Shown: one piece after another, positions 24,796 to 34,653 of the stretch
Layout: each line of letters starts with the position of its first letter
Position numbering within the stretch: position 1 is the stretch's first letter
Source of the DNA: Cytophagaceae bacterium
Lineage (GTDB): Bacteria; Bacteroidota; Bacteroidia; Cytophagales; Cytophagaceae
Direction: 5' to 3'
Length of the DNA: 64,000 bases
NCBI GenBank assembly: GCA_025454925.1
Contig: JALONM010000003.1
Coordinates: 124,001-188,000, forward strand
Notes under the pieces: model-generated
The model's input: the letters and a program-made list of their open reading frames with translations, nothing else
The model's database searches: none
Told to the model about the DNA's origin: nothing
Made by a program: the position numbers and the translations under genes

Positions 24796-27700
24796 TTAGC
24801 GCAATACTTGCACCCATCCTTTATAATCTCTATTTCCGCAACCCGTTTTCAAGTAATAAAAATATACGCCATCGTTCGCATCGTCCGCCTTCCAGGTATT
24901 GGCATAGCTCTTATCCTTATATACAAATTGTCCCCAACGATTCGTCACTTCCAGGTAGGACCCAGGCAAGATGGATTGATCAGTACGGTCTTTCAATTCA
25001 AAATAGTCATTCTTACCATCGCCATTCGGAGTAATTAAATTAGGTATTACCAATTCCTGATCGCCAACCGTGAAGAGGCTTGCAGTATCTTTAAACATGC
25101 AGCCAAGGTTTTGGTTATCGATGACCGTCAGATAAATTTCTACCTGTCCGGCGCCCGGAGTAAATTGTTGATCGGTGGAAGTGGTGGTCAGGTTAATAGA
25201 ATTGTCTGAACTTGCCCAAACATACGTATAATTCCCTGATCCGGCAGAAGTAATTTGTGCTCTCATTTCTCTTGGCGCTCCAACACATTGCGTATCGGAA
25301 GGTGCCGCGATGCTGGCTTCCAGCGAAGAAGGTCCTACAGTAATAACCAGGGTATCGTGGGCTTCGTAACCGCAAGAACCCTCCGTAGACCATACCAATT
25401 TATTGATGCCCGCAATCAAGCCGCTAACGGTAGGATTCGGAATGCTAGTGGATGGAGAAAATACGACTCCACTCAAACCTGGTGCTGACCAAGTTCCACT
25501 CACTGAATTCGCACCCAACGTTAGTTCTGTAACACAGGATGGAAAATCGTTGCCGGCGATGGCTGGTGGTCCATTGGGAACTTGCATGGTAATGGCTTTG
25601 GTAACCTCAGTGCTGCAATTCGTGGTCGTGTTGGTTTCAATCAAGGTGAGGATTCCAGAGGCTGTAATGGCAGCAGTAATACTGTTTCCACTGCCCTGAA
25701 TGGTTGCTGATGATGCTGGTGCAAACGACCAGGCAAATGAATTACCGCTGGCGGCTGTGCTGTATGTACTGTCGGCACTTTGACATATCGTAGCCCCTCC
25801 CACAATCGATGGTGTAGGATTTTCATTCAACGTAAAATCCACGGAAGCACATAGGGAGTTGGGACAATAGGCACTTTCTGCAAACACATAATAAGTACTG
25901 GAAACTGCAGGCATGCTCAACGACAAGCTGGTTCCTTCCCCCAGAATGCTTCCATTGCATGCACCCAGGGCCCAGCGCAAACGCTCTCCACCATTATTAG
26001 TAGCAGAAAGTTGTAAGGTGCCGGAAGCGCCTCGGCAAGCAGAGGGCGTATTGATGCTTATTGAGGAAGGGAGCACGGGCAAGGTGTGAATAAATAAAGT
26101 ATCCATTACACATTGCGTTGGCCCGCATTGAGCAGAAGTACTGCGAACGAATATAAGCAGCGTATCGTTGGTGAACTGAGCTGAAGTAAGCACTGCCGGA
26201 TTCGCATTACCCAATGAAGTTCCGGTTCCACAATTTCCAAGAAACCATTCCATGTTGTCGCTGGAAGCAAGTCCGCCAGCAGTTAAGGTGATGTTTCCTG
26301 GAAAATCCGAACAAATGTGACGATCGGTACTCAGGTTGATTCCAGTAAGCGGTGTAGCTTGCGGATGAATGGTATAGGTAGTGGAAGCGCAGTTGGTATT
26401 ACCACAGTACAGGCTTTCGTAGCGAACAAAATATGCAGTGGTATTGGCAGGAATCGCCTGACTTAATCCATTTCCATTTCCAAGCAACGTGCCTGTGCCA
26501 CCGCAGGCTCCGGAATACCAGCGCAATACGGCGCCATTCGCTACTCCGCCATTGGCCTGTAGCGTAAAGTTTCCAGTAGTACCTTCACAAGATGGACCAA
26601 CACCATTGATCGAAGTTGGCTCTGAAGGTGCCTGATGAATAACGATCGAGTCTCGAATGCAATCGGAAGGAGGACACGCTCCGTTGGCTCCGGAGCGAAC
26701 GTAATATACGGTGGTGGAAGATGGCGCACTAGACAAGGTTAACGTTGCTCCTGTACCAATAATGGTTCCTGTCAAACAGCCCCCAACCAGCCATTCATAA
26801 TTCTGTCCTCCGCTGGCTACCATCGAAATACTGCCGGTAAATGTTTCGCAAACATTGCGCTCGCCACCATTCACAACTATACTGGTTGGTATAGGATGTG
26901 AAAGACATGCTACATAACAAGTACTGAATTCGGATGTATTGTGAGGTGTTGAACTGTTGCCTGAAGATGCCGTTGCCGTATATATGGTTCCAGCCGTCGG
27001 TGTAAAGGTAGAACCGCTGGCTAAAGTAGTCACATACGTTTTACCTTGTAATTTATCGCTGGTCGGATTCGATCCGCAATCGTTGCAACCATCCAAGGTG
27101 AACACTTCAATAAATGTTCCGGCAGCGGCAGATACTTGAATATCGCCGGATGGCAGAATGGTTAGAGTAGGCCTTGCGATTCCATTATTTGATCCATTGC
27201 TTAGCACAATGCCTCGCAGCGCGTTACAGAAAATTTCATTCTGACGGATCGCATTCTGCAACGAAGTGGCTCCATCTATCACCACCCCGTTGGCCCCATT
27301 ATGGCCAATGAAATTTTTTTCGGCGGCACTTAATCCTCCTATAAAATTATCAACGCTACCACCATTTACATTGGAGGTAATGTAAATTCCGGAAGTAGTG
27401 TTGCCAATGGGAAGATTACCACTCACCCCTCCTACTCCAATGTAATTGCCTTGAATAAGAGTGTTGTCGCAATTCGCCATATAAATACCCGGATCGCCAT
27501 TTCCTGAGAATACATTTCGTTGCGTAGCAACAGAACCTCCTATGATCGTATTGTTGGAATTGGTAGAAGAATATCCGGCCTGGCGGTTGGGAATCGCGGC
27601 GGTAGCAGTACTATTCACTCCCACCAGATTGCTTCGCACTGTAAGGTTGTTGGAATTGGTTACGGAAATTCCATTGCCAAACGTATTTCCATTGCCAGAA

Positions 27701-30093
27701 ACCAGGTTACCAATAATTTGTACAAAATGAGAATTATTCCAAGCCTCGATGCCGTGCGTACCATTCGCTACAGCAGCGGTACCTGCCAGGTTAGTTCCTA
27801 CCAGATTTCCTGTGATGACAGTATATGGACTTGCTTCACTCTGGATTCCGAGAGTATTGTTTCCCGAAACAAGATTGCGTTCTCCTGCAGCAAGTCCTCC
27901 TATTATATTAGCCTCTAGAGCCGAAGAGGCATTTACGTTCATGATTGATACCCCAATATTATTAGGCAAAGAAGCTGTTCCAGCCAGGTTCGTTCCAATC
28001 AGATTTCCTCGTACAATATTGGAAAAAGAACCAGCGCCGACTATACGAATTCCATAATTCGTATTACGCGAGATGACATTTCCTCCATTGGCTTCTCCAA
28101 GGGTATTTCCGGATGAACCATTCTCCAATACTATTCCCGAGTTTAAATTGGGTCTGGAATTACCCAGTACATCCAAGCCTACATAATTATTGATCACAAA
28201 ATTATTGTCACCATTATTCATGTATACGCCGTTTTGTAAGTTGCCAGAAATGATATTGCGTTGATTAGCTCCGCTTCCTCCGATGCGGTTTCCGGAACAT
28301 CCATCCTGAATTAATACACCATACGAATTGGTAGATAGCAATGGAGTTGTGCCATCGGGTTGCAATCCAATGATATTGTTGTATACAAAATTATTATTCC
28401 CAAAACCACCGTTTCCTTCTCGGAATATAATTCCAGGAGCTCCCGCGTTACCCGATATCGTGTTTCCTTCGCCGGTATTATCTCTCCCGATATAATTGCC
28501 CGTGGAATTCCATTGCACACAAACTCCTCCTTGGGTGTTGGGAGCAATGGCGGTGCCTGCTGCGTTGGTTCCAATATAATTTCCTCGAATAAAATTAGAC
28601 TGACAATTGTTCTGAATAAAAATTCCAAAACGATTATTGCTAATGATGTTGCGCAAACCGTTGCCGCCGACAAAGATATTTCGAACGAATCCGAATAGGC
28701 TGATTCCATCCTGGTAATTTCCGATACCAGCGGTTCCATTAGCGCCTATTCCAATGTAATTATTCTGAACAAAATTATTTTCATTGTTACCCAGCACGTT
28801 GGTTTGAAATTGCACACCATGCCCGGGATAGTTAGCGTCCGCGGCAAATCCGCGCTGACCATTTCCACCAATTACATTTCTATGATTTGCGGTAGCACCA
28901 CCAATGGTGTTATTTTCACAGGCATTGGTATTCCAGGCTACCAGCTTAATGCCTGTATAAAAATTACCAAGGGCCGCAGAAGTTGCATTTCCTGAATTAT
29001 CGGTACCAACGTAATTACCGGCAATCGACATATTGGAACAATCTTCAGCGTAAATACCACACATGTTATACCAATCGTACTGCGTTGGTAAACTTGTACC
29101 ATTGGGTACTGCAGGATTTCCATTGGCGGAAATGATGTTTCGTTCCGCTGCAGTAGTTCCTCCAATAGTAAGTCCATTCGATGTTCTGGCTCTAATTCCT
29201 ACACAAAAATTTCCAAGAGGAACATTTCCATTTGCGTCGGTTCCAATTTTATTGTTTCGAATAATAGCATTATGGGAGTTTTGACGGATCTCTATACCCG
29301 CTCCATAGTTATAAGAAACGACAGAATTGAGGATTTGAACATTTTGAGTCTGTTGTACATCGATGCCGTGATGGTTTTGAGCCTCGTTCAATCCATTGCC
29401 TAAACCTGCATTTCCAGCTGCATTGGTTCCTACATAAGCATTGGAAATCACAATTCCATTGCCGGCCTGAAAAACGTAAATGCCAGTCCGGTTGCATCCT
29501 GACACAACCACGCGAGTAGTTTGATCCAAAGTGGTTGTACTTCCAATACGAAAATTCGTAACTCCGTTTCTTAGAAAGATACCGTACTCTGTAATAGTAT
29601 TTCCGGTTTTGGTATTTCCATCGGCACTTATGCCAAACCAACAATTTTCAATGACATTACCAGCTAAATTGTTGTTAACGACAATTCCGTTTTGATAATT
29701 CTGAAAAATTAAGCCTCGAAGTGTAACACGGGCTCCGTTTAGCTCCACCGCATTGCCTGTTCCGTTTCCTCTCAGCACTACAATGGGATTTCCTGCCCAG
29801 CCAGCTTGAGTACTGGCATCTATCGTTAGGTCTCCCCCATATAGATTAAACATTCCATTGGTAATGTTTATCGTGTGGGGCGCAGCTCCACCTAAATTAA
29901 ATTGTATAGTATTGGCTCCGCCCAAGTTCATGGCAAGGCGAACACACTTGCGTAATGTATTGCTTCCATCCGCCAACGTATAAACCGCCATGTTATCCGC
30001 ATCACCGATATTATCTACCACAAAAGTCGCAGCCCATGAGCTGTGAAAAACAATTACCATTGCCAGCGATACCCATTGAAATGCTTTTTTCAT
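24796..30093 (-). CDS. Giant beta-helix surface protein with T9SS type B sorting domain
   Basis: About 1765 residues from the ATG at 30093, which puts a normal signal peptide (MKKAFQWVSLAMVIVFHSSW, A-A) at the N-terminus; a longer frame from 30129 adds 12 residues. A CSLREA-like start (YTLADGSNTLRKCVRLA) leads into a right-handed parallel beta-helix of roughly 1000 residues, with recurring RN-x-I-S-G-N and N-Y-I-G-T-N-x-x-G-T units. Next come four tandem Ig-like domains, each with about four cysteines (~1090-1440), then PKD-like domains. The last ~85 residues (LITPNGDGKNDYFELKD, TNRWGQFVYK, DGVYFYYLK) form a gliding-associated type B sorting domain, marking export by the type IX system. It is probably an adhesin or polysaccharide-binding protein. 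Confidence 0.88.
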   Translation of the reverse strand: MKKAFQWVSLAMVIVFHSSWAATFVVDNIGDADNMAVYTLADGSNTLRKCVRLAMNLGGANTIQFNLGGAAPHTINITNGMFNLYGGDLTIDASTQAGWAGNPIVVLRGNGTGNAVELNGARVTLRGLIFQNYQNGIVVNNNLAGNVIENCWFGISADGNTKTGNTITEYGIFLRNGVTNFRIGSTTTLDQTTRVVVSGCNRTGIYVFQAGNGIVISNAYVGTNAAGNAGLGNGLNEAQNHHGIDVQQTQNVQILNSVVSYNYGAGIEIRQNSHNAIIRNNKIGTDANGNVPLGNFCVGIRARTSNGLTIGGTTAAERNIISANGNPAVPNGTSLPTQYDWYNMCGIYAEDCSNMSIAGNYVGTDNSGNATSAALGNFYTGIKLVAWNTNACENNTIGGATANHRNVIGGNGQRGFAADANYPGHGVQFQTNVLGNNENNFVQNNYIGIGANGTAGIGNYQDGISLFGFVRNIFVGGNGLRNIISNNRFGIFIQNNCQSNFIRGNYIGTNAAGTAIAPNTQGGVCVQWNSTGNYIGRDNTGEGNTISGNAGAPGIIFREGNGGFGNNNFVYNNIIGLQPDGTTPLLSTNSYGVLIQDGCSGNRIGGSGANQRNIISGNLQNGVYMNNGDNNFVINNYVGLDVLGNSRPNLNSGIVLENGSSGNTLGEANGGNVISRNTNYGIRIVGAGSFSNIVRGNLIGTNLAGTASLPNNIGVSIMNVNASSALEANIIGGLAAGERNLVSGNNTLGIQSEASPYTVITGNLVGTNLAGTAAVANGTHGIEAWNNSHFVQIIGNLVSGNGNTFGNGISVTNSNNLTVRSNLVGVNSTATAAIPNRQAGYSSTNSNNTIIGGSVATQRNVFSGNGDPGIYMANCDNTLIQGNYIGVGGVSGNLPIGNTTSGIYITSNVNGGSVDNFIGGLSAAEKNFIGHNGANGVVIDGATSLQNAIRQNEIFCNALRGIVLSNGSNNGIARPTLTILPSGDIQVSAAAGTFIEVFTLDGCNDCGSNPTSDKLQGKTYVTTLASGSTFTPTAGTIYTATASSGNSSTPHNTSEFSTCYVACLSHPIPTSIVVNGGERNVCETFTGSISMVASGGQNYEWLVGGCLTGTIIGTGATLTLSSAPSSTTVYYVRSGANGACPPSDCIRDSIVIHQAPSEPTSINGVGPSCEGTTGNFTLQANGGVANGAVLRWYSGACGGTGTLLGNGNGLSQAIPANTTAYFVRYESLYCGNTNCASTTYTIHPQATPLTGINLSTDRHICSDFPGNITLTAGGLASSDNMEWFLGNCGTGTSLGNANPAVLTSAQFTNDTLLIFVRSTSAQCGPTQCVMDTLFIHTLPVLPSSISINTPSACRGASGTLQLSATNNGGERLRWALGACNGSILGEGTSLSLSMPAVSSTYYVFAESAYCPNSLCASVDFTLNENPTPSIVGGATICQSADSTYSTAASGNSFAWSFAPASSATIQGSGNSITAAITASGILTLIETNTTTNCSTEVTKAITMQVPNGPPAIAGNDFPSCVTELTLGANSVSGTWSAPGLSGVVFSPSTSIPNPTVSGLIAGINKLVWSTEGSCGYEAHDTLVITVGPSSLEASIAAPSDTQCVGAPREMRAQITSAGSGNYTYVWASSDNSINLTTTSTDQQFTPGAGQVEIYLTVIDNQNLGCMFKDTASLFTVGDQELVIPNLITPNGDGKNDYFELKDRTDQSILPGSYLEVTNRWGQFVYKDKSYANTWKADDANDGVYFYYLKTGCGNRDYKGWVQVLR

Positions 30094-30118
30094 AGTGCTT
30101 TGGTTTAATGTCTTAACA

Positions 30119-30126
30119 CAAAAATA
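30119..30126 (-). promoter_or_regulatory. Candidate -7 box of the giant surface-protein gene
   Basis: Minus-strand TATTTTTG fits TAnnTTTG, 25 nt before the chosen ATG at 30093. It lies in A/T-rich DNA, so the match is of moderate weight. It also supports the shorter start, because the alternative start at 30129 would lie upstream of this box. Confidence 0.35.
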
Positions 30127-30351
30127 CAATATTTTAAGAGTAAAACATTATTTACATGTCGAAAATAGCCTAAAACTAATATAAAATAAAATTAAATCGC
30201 TTTTATTAGTAATCTTAACAAATATAATCCTACCGGAAATTACCAATAACAAGAATCGGAAATGGTACTAAAGAGATAAAAAAACTGGTAACGAAAGTAA
30301 GCTACCGAAACGAAAAAGTATTGATATTAAGGAACTTATATAGATGACAAT

Positions 30352-30386
30352 AAAAAAGGCACGTCTAAATTAGACGTGCCTTTTAA
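30352..30386 (-). terminator. Terminator of the OmpA/DUF5723 operon
   Basis: AAAAGGCACGTCTA (30354-30367) and TAGACGTGCCTTTT (30371-30384) form a 14-bp perfect stem with a 3-nt loop. A-runs on the left give T-runs on the minus strand. Confidence 0.85.
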
Positions 30387-30407
30387 TAACTGTATTCATC
30401 AATTTTA

Positions 30408-32510
30408 TTAAATATCCAAAATTGTAAATTCTACCCTTCGGTTTTTAGCTTTGTTTTGAGGGGTAGTATTCGGAACCACAGGTTTATTTTGGCCATATCC
30501 TTTTGCTGAAATCCTATCGTCGGAAATGCCCTGACGTTTTATATAATCCGCCACGGCATTGGCCCTATTTTGTGATAAGATCTGGTTTTTATCAGGCTTA
30601 CCAACATTATCCGTATGCCCACCAATTTCAATTTTTACTTCAGGGTATTCATTCAAGAAGGAAACCACTTTATCCAACTCAATGAAAGACTCTGGTTTCA
30701 GAATAGCCTTTCCGGTTTCAAAAAACACATTGTTCAATTTCACAGAAGAACCAACCTCCAAAGGAGCCAGGTAAAGATCTTTATAGATTTTAACAGGTGT
30801 TGTTTCCATGCTAAGGTCTACATTTTCATACGAAGGAAAATATTTATTCGCCGAAGCATTGATTACATATTTCTGTCCGATAGGAATTTCGATGGAATAT
30901 TCTGCGGTTTCCCGGTTAATTTTAGCATTGCCTTTCTCAACATCGTTCACCTTTACATCGTAATCCACTTTGGAAGACATGGGTTTGTTGGTTTTCTTAT
31001 TGATGATTTTACCTGTCACCACAGCCAACATACGAATTTCTTCCGCCATGAGGTCTTTCTTATATTCCTGGTAATCGTCTACATTTTTCAGATCCAGGTA
31101 CTGCACGATTGGATTATATTTATCAGCAAGTACTTGCAGAGAATACGATTTCCCATGAGGAATCTTTGCCGTATAAGTCATGTTGTTGTAATCCAGTTCA
31201 ACCGAATCTACGATCACTCCATCAACAGCCAATTTAGGCCTGGAGCTGGCAGGTAATACACCATTGGTTTTCTTGTTCAAGAATCGACCTTGCACCAGCA
31301 CGTAAGGCACAGGAGTTACGTTCAAATTCAAATTAGTTTTCATATACTCACGGCGGGTACTTACATCCACATATTCCGGAGTAGAAACAAATTTATCCGC
31401 AACCGCTGCAATGGAATAGCGGCGGCCCAGTGGCAAGCGAATGGCATAAGAAGCCGAATCCGGATTTATGACTGCGGTGTCTATAACCTTCCCGTCTGCC
31501 GAAATCACAAATTTGTATTTCGATTGAAGAGGTGCATTTTTAGTTTTGTTGAAAACAATACCGGAGACATCAACAAATGGATTTTCTTCGAATACTTTTA
31601 CACGGTAAATATCGGACTTGGTGCTGGTATTTCGATCAGAACAAAAGTAAGCCCAACTTCCTTTTTTATTCAGGTGATAATAGGAATCCCAGGCAGTAGA
31701 ATTGAGCGAATCGCTCATCATGACAGGGTCAGTCCACTTTACGATTTCTCTTTTGATATTTTTTTCAGGGGCCTCCCCTGCTACTTTGCGCACGCGCATT
31801 ATGTCGTTAAATCCGTCACGGTTATTGTCGGCAGAAAAAAACATATATTGTTTATCTACCGTTAGAAAAGGTGCTTCTACCGATCCATAATCGTTGATAT
31901 GAGGAATAGGTTTGGGTTTGGTATATTTTCCATTTTTCTTCCGTGCAGAAATATACATATCCAATATTTCACCTTCCCATTTTTTAGCAAAGCAGGTCAC
32001 CAAATATTCTTCATCTTCACTGAGATATGCATTAGAAAACAACCCTCTGTTTTTTCTGGATAAAGCAGGTACTTTCAGTCGCTTGGGTTTAGACCAGGCG
32101 CTATCACCTTCCTTGGTCACCACAGACAGGCCTCTTTTAATCCAACGGGCTTTTTTCCCTTTAAATTCTCCATTTACTAAATAATGAGTTCCATTGGATG
32201 AAATAGAAAATAAGTTATTGTATCTGGCCGTATTAAAAGGTCGGGGCATACGCTTGGCAATGGACCAGGAAGAGTCAGGCTGCAAGGTACTGTACCAAAT
32301 ATCCGACGTATTATGATCCCCAAGAAAATTTTCAGGGTGGTTCAGACGTGAAAAATACAAGGTTTTCCCGTCGGGAGAAATGAGCGGGTTTAATTCGCTG
32401 TATTCTGTATTCACCGCCTGCTCCAAACGTTGCGGTGTAAAGTTATCCTGGGCCTTCAAGGATATGCTAACGAGCATGCACCAGGAAAAAAATAATATAA
32501 TATGCTTCAT
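30408..32510 (-). CDS. OmpA family protein with PD40 repeats (second)
   Basis: About 700 residues from the ATG at 32510 (signal peptide ending near SISLKAQ); a longer frame from 32555 lacks a signal at its start. PD40 blades occupy ~30-280 (LISPDGKTLYFSRL, FFSADNNRDGFNDIM, WAYFCSDRN). Three related carboxypeptidase-regulatory-like repeats follow (~300-570, each with a FNKKTN or INKKTN-type start). The C-terminus is an OmpA peptidoglycan-binding domain (FFETGKAILKPES, GGHTDNVGKPDKN, LSQNRA, NRRVEF). Last gene of an operon with a lipoprotein and a DUF5723 barrel, which suggests an envelope complex anchored to the cell wall. Confidence 0.88.
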   Translation of the reverse strand: MKHIILFFSWCMLVSISLKAQDNFTPQRLEQAVNTEYSELNPLISPDGKTLYFSRLNHPENFLGDHNTSDIWYSTLQPDSSWSIAKRMPRPFNTARYNNLFSISSNGTHYLVNGEFKGKKARWIKRGLSVVTKEGDSAWSKPKRLKVPALSRKNRGLFSNAYLSEDEEYLVTCFAKKWEGEILDMYISARKKNGKYTKPKPIPHINDYGSVEAPFLTVDKQYMFFSADNNRDGFNDIMRVRKVAGEAPEKNIKREIVKWTDPVMMSDSLNSTAWDSYYHLNKKGSWAYFCSDRNTSTKSDIYRVKVFEENPFVDVSGIVFNKTKNAPLQSKYKFVISADGKVIDTAVINPDSASYAIRLPLGRRYSIAAVADKFVSTPEYVDVSTRREYMKTNLNLNVTPVPYVLVQGRFLNKKTNGVLPASSRPKLAVDGVIVDSVELDYNNMTYTAKIPHGKSYSLQVLADKYNPIVQYLDLKNVDDYQEYKKDLMAEEIRMLAVVTGKIINKKTNKPMSSKVDYDVKVNDVEKGNAKINRETAEYSIEIPIGQKYVINASANKYFPSYENVDLSMETTPVKIYKDLYLAPLEVGSSVKLNNVFFETGKAILKPESFIELDKVVSFLNEYPEVKIEIGGHTDNVGKPDKNQILSQNRANAVADYIKRQGISDDRISAKGYGQNKPVVPNTTPQNKAKNRRVEFTILDI

Positions 32511-32547
32511 GACCGATGTAATTGTTTTTGGTCTAACTATTGAATTC

Positions 32548-33933
32548 TTATTCATTATGAGATGGTGCTTCAGGATTTCTCACCTTCACAAATACCAGGT
32601 TCATCCCTGCGCGAAGATTAAAAAAGTTCGCGTTGAATGGATTAGCCAAAGCCAATACATTGTCGCTTACCAGGTAGAACTGAAATGGACCTGGTTTAAA
32701 TAGGAATCCAATACCCAGATTGTTGTAGCTTTTGCGTAAGGCTGAATAAGAAACCATCAAGTTAATGACTCTTCCCAGGCGCTGATGCAGCCCTGCAGAA
32801 ATGGCAGGACGGATGCCTTGATTAAACTCAGAAAAGAAGGTTCCGGAAAGCTGCGTACTTCTGCCCAATTTATACTGTGCGCTTAGATACAACTGAGGAT
32901 ATAACCTGGTTCTATAAGAATTTTCCGATCGTACCGGTTCAAATCTTTTTTCCAGTGTATCTACAATTTTATCGAGTTCGATGGCACTATTGCCAAGATT
33001 TTGTACATCGATTCCATTAAAATTATAGGAACCATCAATTTTATAATTGACCGCATGGCTTCTCCAGTTGATATACCCCAGGTTGTTTAAGGCCGCAGTG
33101 AAGGATGTTCTTTTATTTAGCAAGTAGGTTACACCCAAATCCATTGCCAATCCTGTGTTTTTGTTATTCCAGAAATATTTCTGGGCAGCATCCGTTTCGA
33201 ACTTTTCTATCTTATCTGCCATAGTGGAATCGTAGTTACGGGAATCCGTGTTGAAAAAACTATTGGTATTGATCACAAAATCGGCATCAATTTGTTGCTG
33301 ATAATATTCCCCATTTACAGAATATCTTTTCTTCCCGTCTGGCATATAAATATTGTCCTGGCCCATTAGGAATTTACCACGAACTCCATATCGGAACTTG
33401 CTTCCATCTTTCGCTCTCATGATACCAATCGCGTACTCGGTATAATTCATGGCATTCAGCGAAACATTATCAAAGTTGGCCTCATTACCAATATAACTGG
33501 CATTCCCAGTGTGCAGGTTTAAAAAATCCTTGGTGTAGTTAAATCGTACGTCGAACTTTTGAGTAGCGTTCAACGTGATAAACCACCAGCGATGCCTGAA
33601 ACGCAAACTGAATAAATCTACTTGCTGATGTGTGTACAGATAATTTTTATTCTTATCCAATTTTGACATCAACTTATCGAAATTGTAGATAGTAGAATCT
33701 GATTTATTAAGATTGGCTTTTAAATCGTTCAATCGGAATGACGAATTACCCAACGAGGTATACACGCTGGAAATAATTGGAAGGCCAATGCTGATTTTAA
33801 ATTCCGGCATAGCCGTCGGATTGATATAGGATGCCTGCACCAGATTGTTCATGTGGAACAAGGTAAGTTCCTGCTGTGCATGGGCCATCCAGAAACATAG
33901 ACTCAAAAGGGAGCCGAGTACAATTTTTTTCAT
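32548..33933 (-). CDS. DUF5723-like outer-membrane barrel protein
   Basis: A 461-residue exported protein with signal peptide (ends near FWMAHAQQ). It begins its mature part with ELTLFHMNNLVQASYINPTA, a segment found in large Bacteroidota outer-membrane barrels of the DUF5723 group, which resemble PorP/SprF and FadL-like barrels. The rest is alternating amphipathic strands, including GLAMDLGVTYLLNKRTSFTA and a late RLGRVINLMVSYS strand. Its neighbours, an OmpA/PD40 protein and a lipoprotein, match the pattern of T9SS- or gliding-associated envelope modules. The family name is by recognition and not verified; the transported substrate, if any, is unknown. Confidence 0.72.
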   Translation of the reverse strand: MKKIVLGSLLSLCFWMAHAQQELTLFHMNNLVQASYINPTAMPEFKISIGLPIISSVYTSLGNSSFRLNDLKANLNKSDSTIYNFDKLMSKLDKNKNYLYTHQQVDLFSLRFRHRWWFITLNATQKFDVRFNYTKDFLNLHTGNASYIGNEANFDNVSLNAMNYTEYAIGIMRAKDGSKFRYGVRGKFLMGQDNIYMPDGKKRYSVNGEYYQQQIDADFVINTNSFFNTDSRNYDSTMADKIEKFETDAAQKYFWNNKNTGLAMDLGVTYLLNKRTSFTAALNNLGYINWRSHAVNYKIDGSYNFNGIDVQNLGNSAIELDKIVDTLEKRFEPVRSENSYRTRLYPQLYLSAQYKLGRSTQLSGTFFSEFNQGIRPAISAGLHQRLGRVINLMVSYSALRKSYNNLGIGFLFKPGPFQFYLVSDNVLALANPFNANFFNLRAGMNLVFVKVRNPEAPSHNE

Positions 33934-33948
33934 TTCTGAATCAAAAAA

Positions 33949-34572
33949 TTAGAAGGAAACAATATTATTTAAATCGATATCCGATTTTACGCGGCCCTTG
34001 GCACGCACACCAACAAAATAGGTAAAGTCTAGCACGTTATATCCGGATGGAATTCCAGCTACCCCAGTATTGAGGGTTAGCTGTAAAACTACTTTGCGAT
34101 TGCGTGCCAGCAGATTGTATCGTGCGGTATCAATCGTAATCGAGAAATTATTCACGGATGGACTTGCCGCTGATCCAGCCCCAATCGTCCAGGGACCTCC
34201 ATCAGGCAAACTGTCTTTGCGATTGCCAAGTGAATCCAGAAAAACCATTTTAAAGGTACCACCGTTGGTATATCGATTTTCGGTCCGGGTTTTAAATTGA
34301 ACTTCGTCTATAATAAATTCAGAAGTATCGGTTTGCTTGGGCAAATCAATGAAGGCCGTATCCGCAATGGTAAAGGTTACATTAGAAACCTGACCGATCG
34401 GATTATAGAAGGTATAATCCAATCTTTGTGTGATGGCAGCCACTGCAATTTCCTCGTTCAATTCAATTCTTTTGATCGACTTGAATTCATCCAGATCATC
34501 TTTAAAGCAGGACGCCAGCAGCATACTCAGAAAGAGGCCTCCTCCCAGCAACAATAATTTCTTGTTCAGCAT
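33949..34572 (-). CDS. Hypothetical lipoprotein
   Basis: A 207-residue lipoprotein: the signal peptide ends in a lipobox L-A-S-C with lipidated C22, followed by FKDDLDEF. The remainder is predicted beta-rich, with TFYNPIGQVSNVTFTIADTA and a C-terminal VLDFTYFVGVRAKGRVKS strand, resembling an immunoglobulin- or transthyretin-like fold. I do not recognise a named family. It is the first gene of the three-gene operon with DUF5723 (15 nt downstream) and OmpA/PD40, so it is probably an accessory component of the same outer-membrane assembly. Confidence 0.7.
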   Translation of the reverse strand: MLNKKLLLLGGGLFLSMLLASCFKDDLDEFKSIKRIELNEEIAVAAITQRLDYTFYNPIGQVSNVTFTIADTAFIDLPKQTDTSEFIIDEVQFKTRTENRYTNGGTFKMVFLDSLGNRKDSLPDGGPWTIGAGSAASPSVNNFSITIDTARYNLLARNRKVVLQLTLNTGVAGIPSGYNVLDFTYFVGVRAKGRVKSDIDLNNIVSF

Positions 34573-34653
34573 GTATCAATAGTATGTTAAAATGAACAAT
34601 AAGGTGTTCGGTTATTTGTTAGCAAGTAACTATTTTTCAATGAAAAAGCAAAT

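Larger units (their letters stand above)
30094..30407. other. Intergenic region between two envelope genes
   Basis: About 310 A/T-rich bases with the -7 box at 30119 and the terminator at 30352-30386. No other signal was recognised. Confidence 0.5.

Noticed and set aside
24796-30093. Repeated blocks that could suggest a CRISPR or satellite array
   Set aside because: Periodicity follows codon triplets of the beta-helix and Ig-like repeats, and there are no identical direct repeats with unique spacers.
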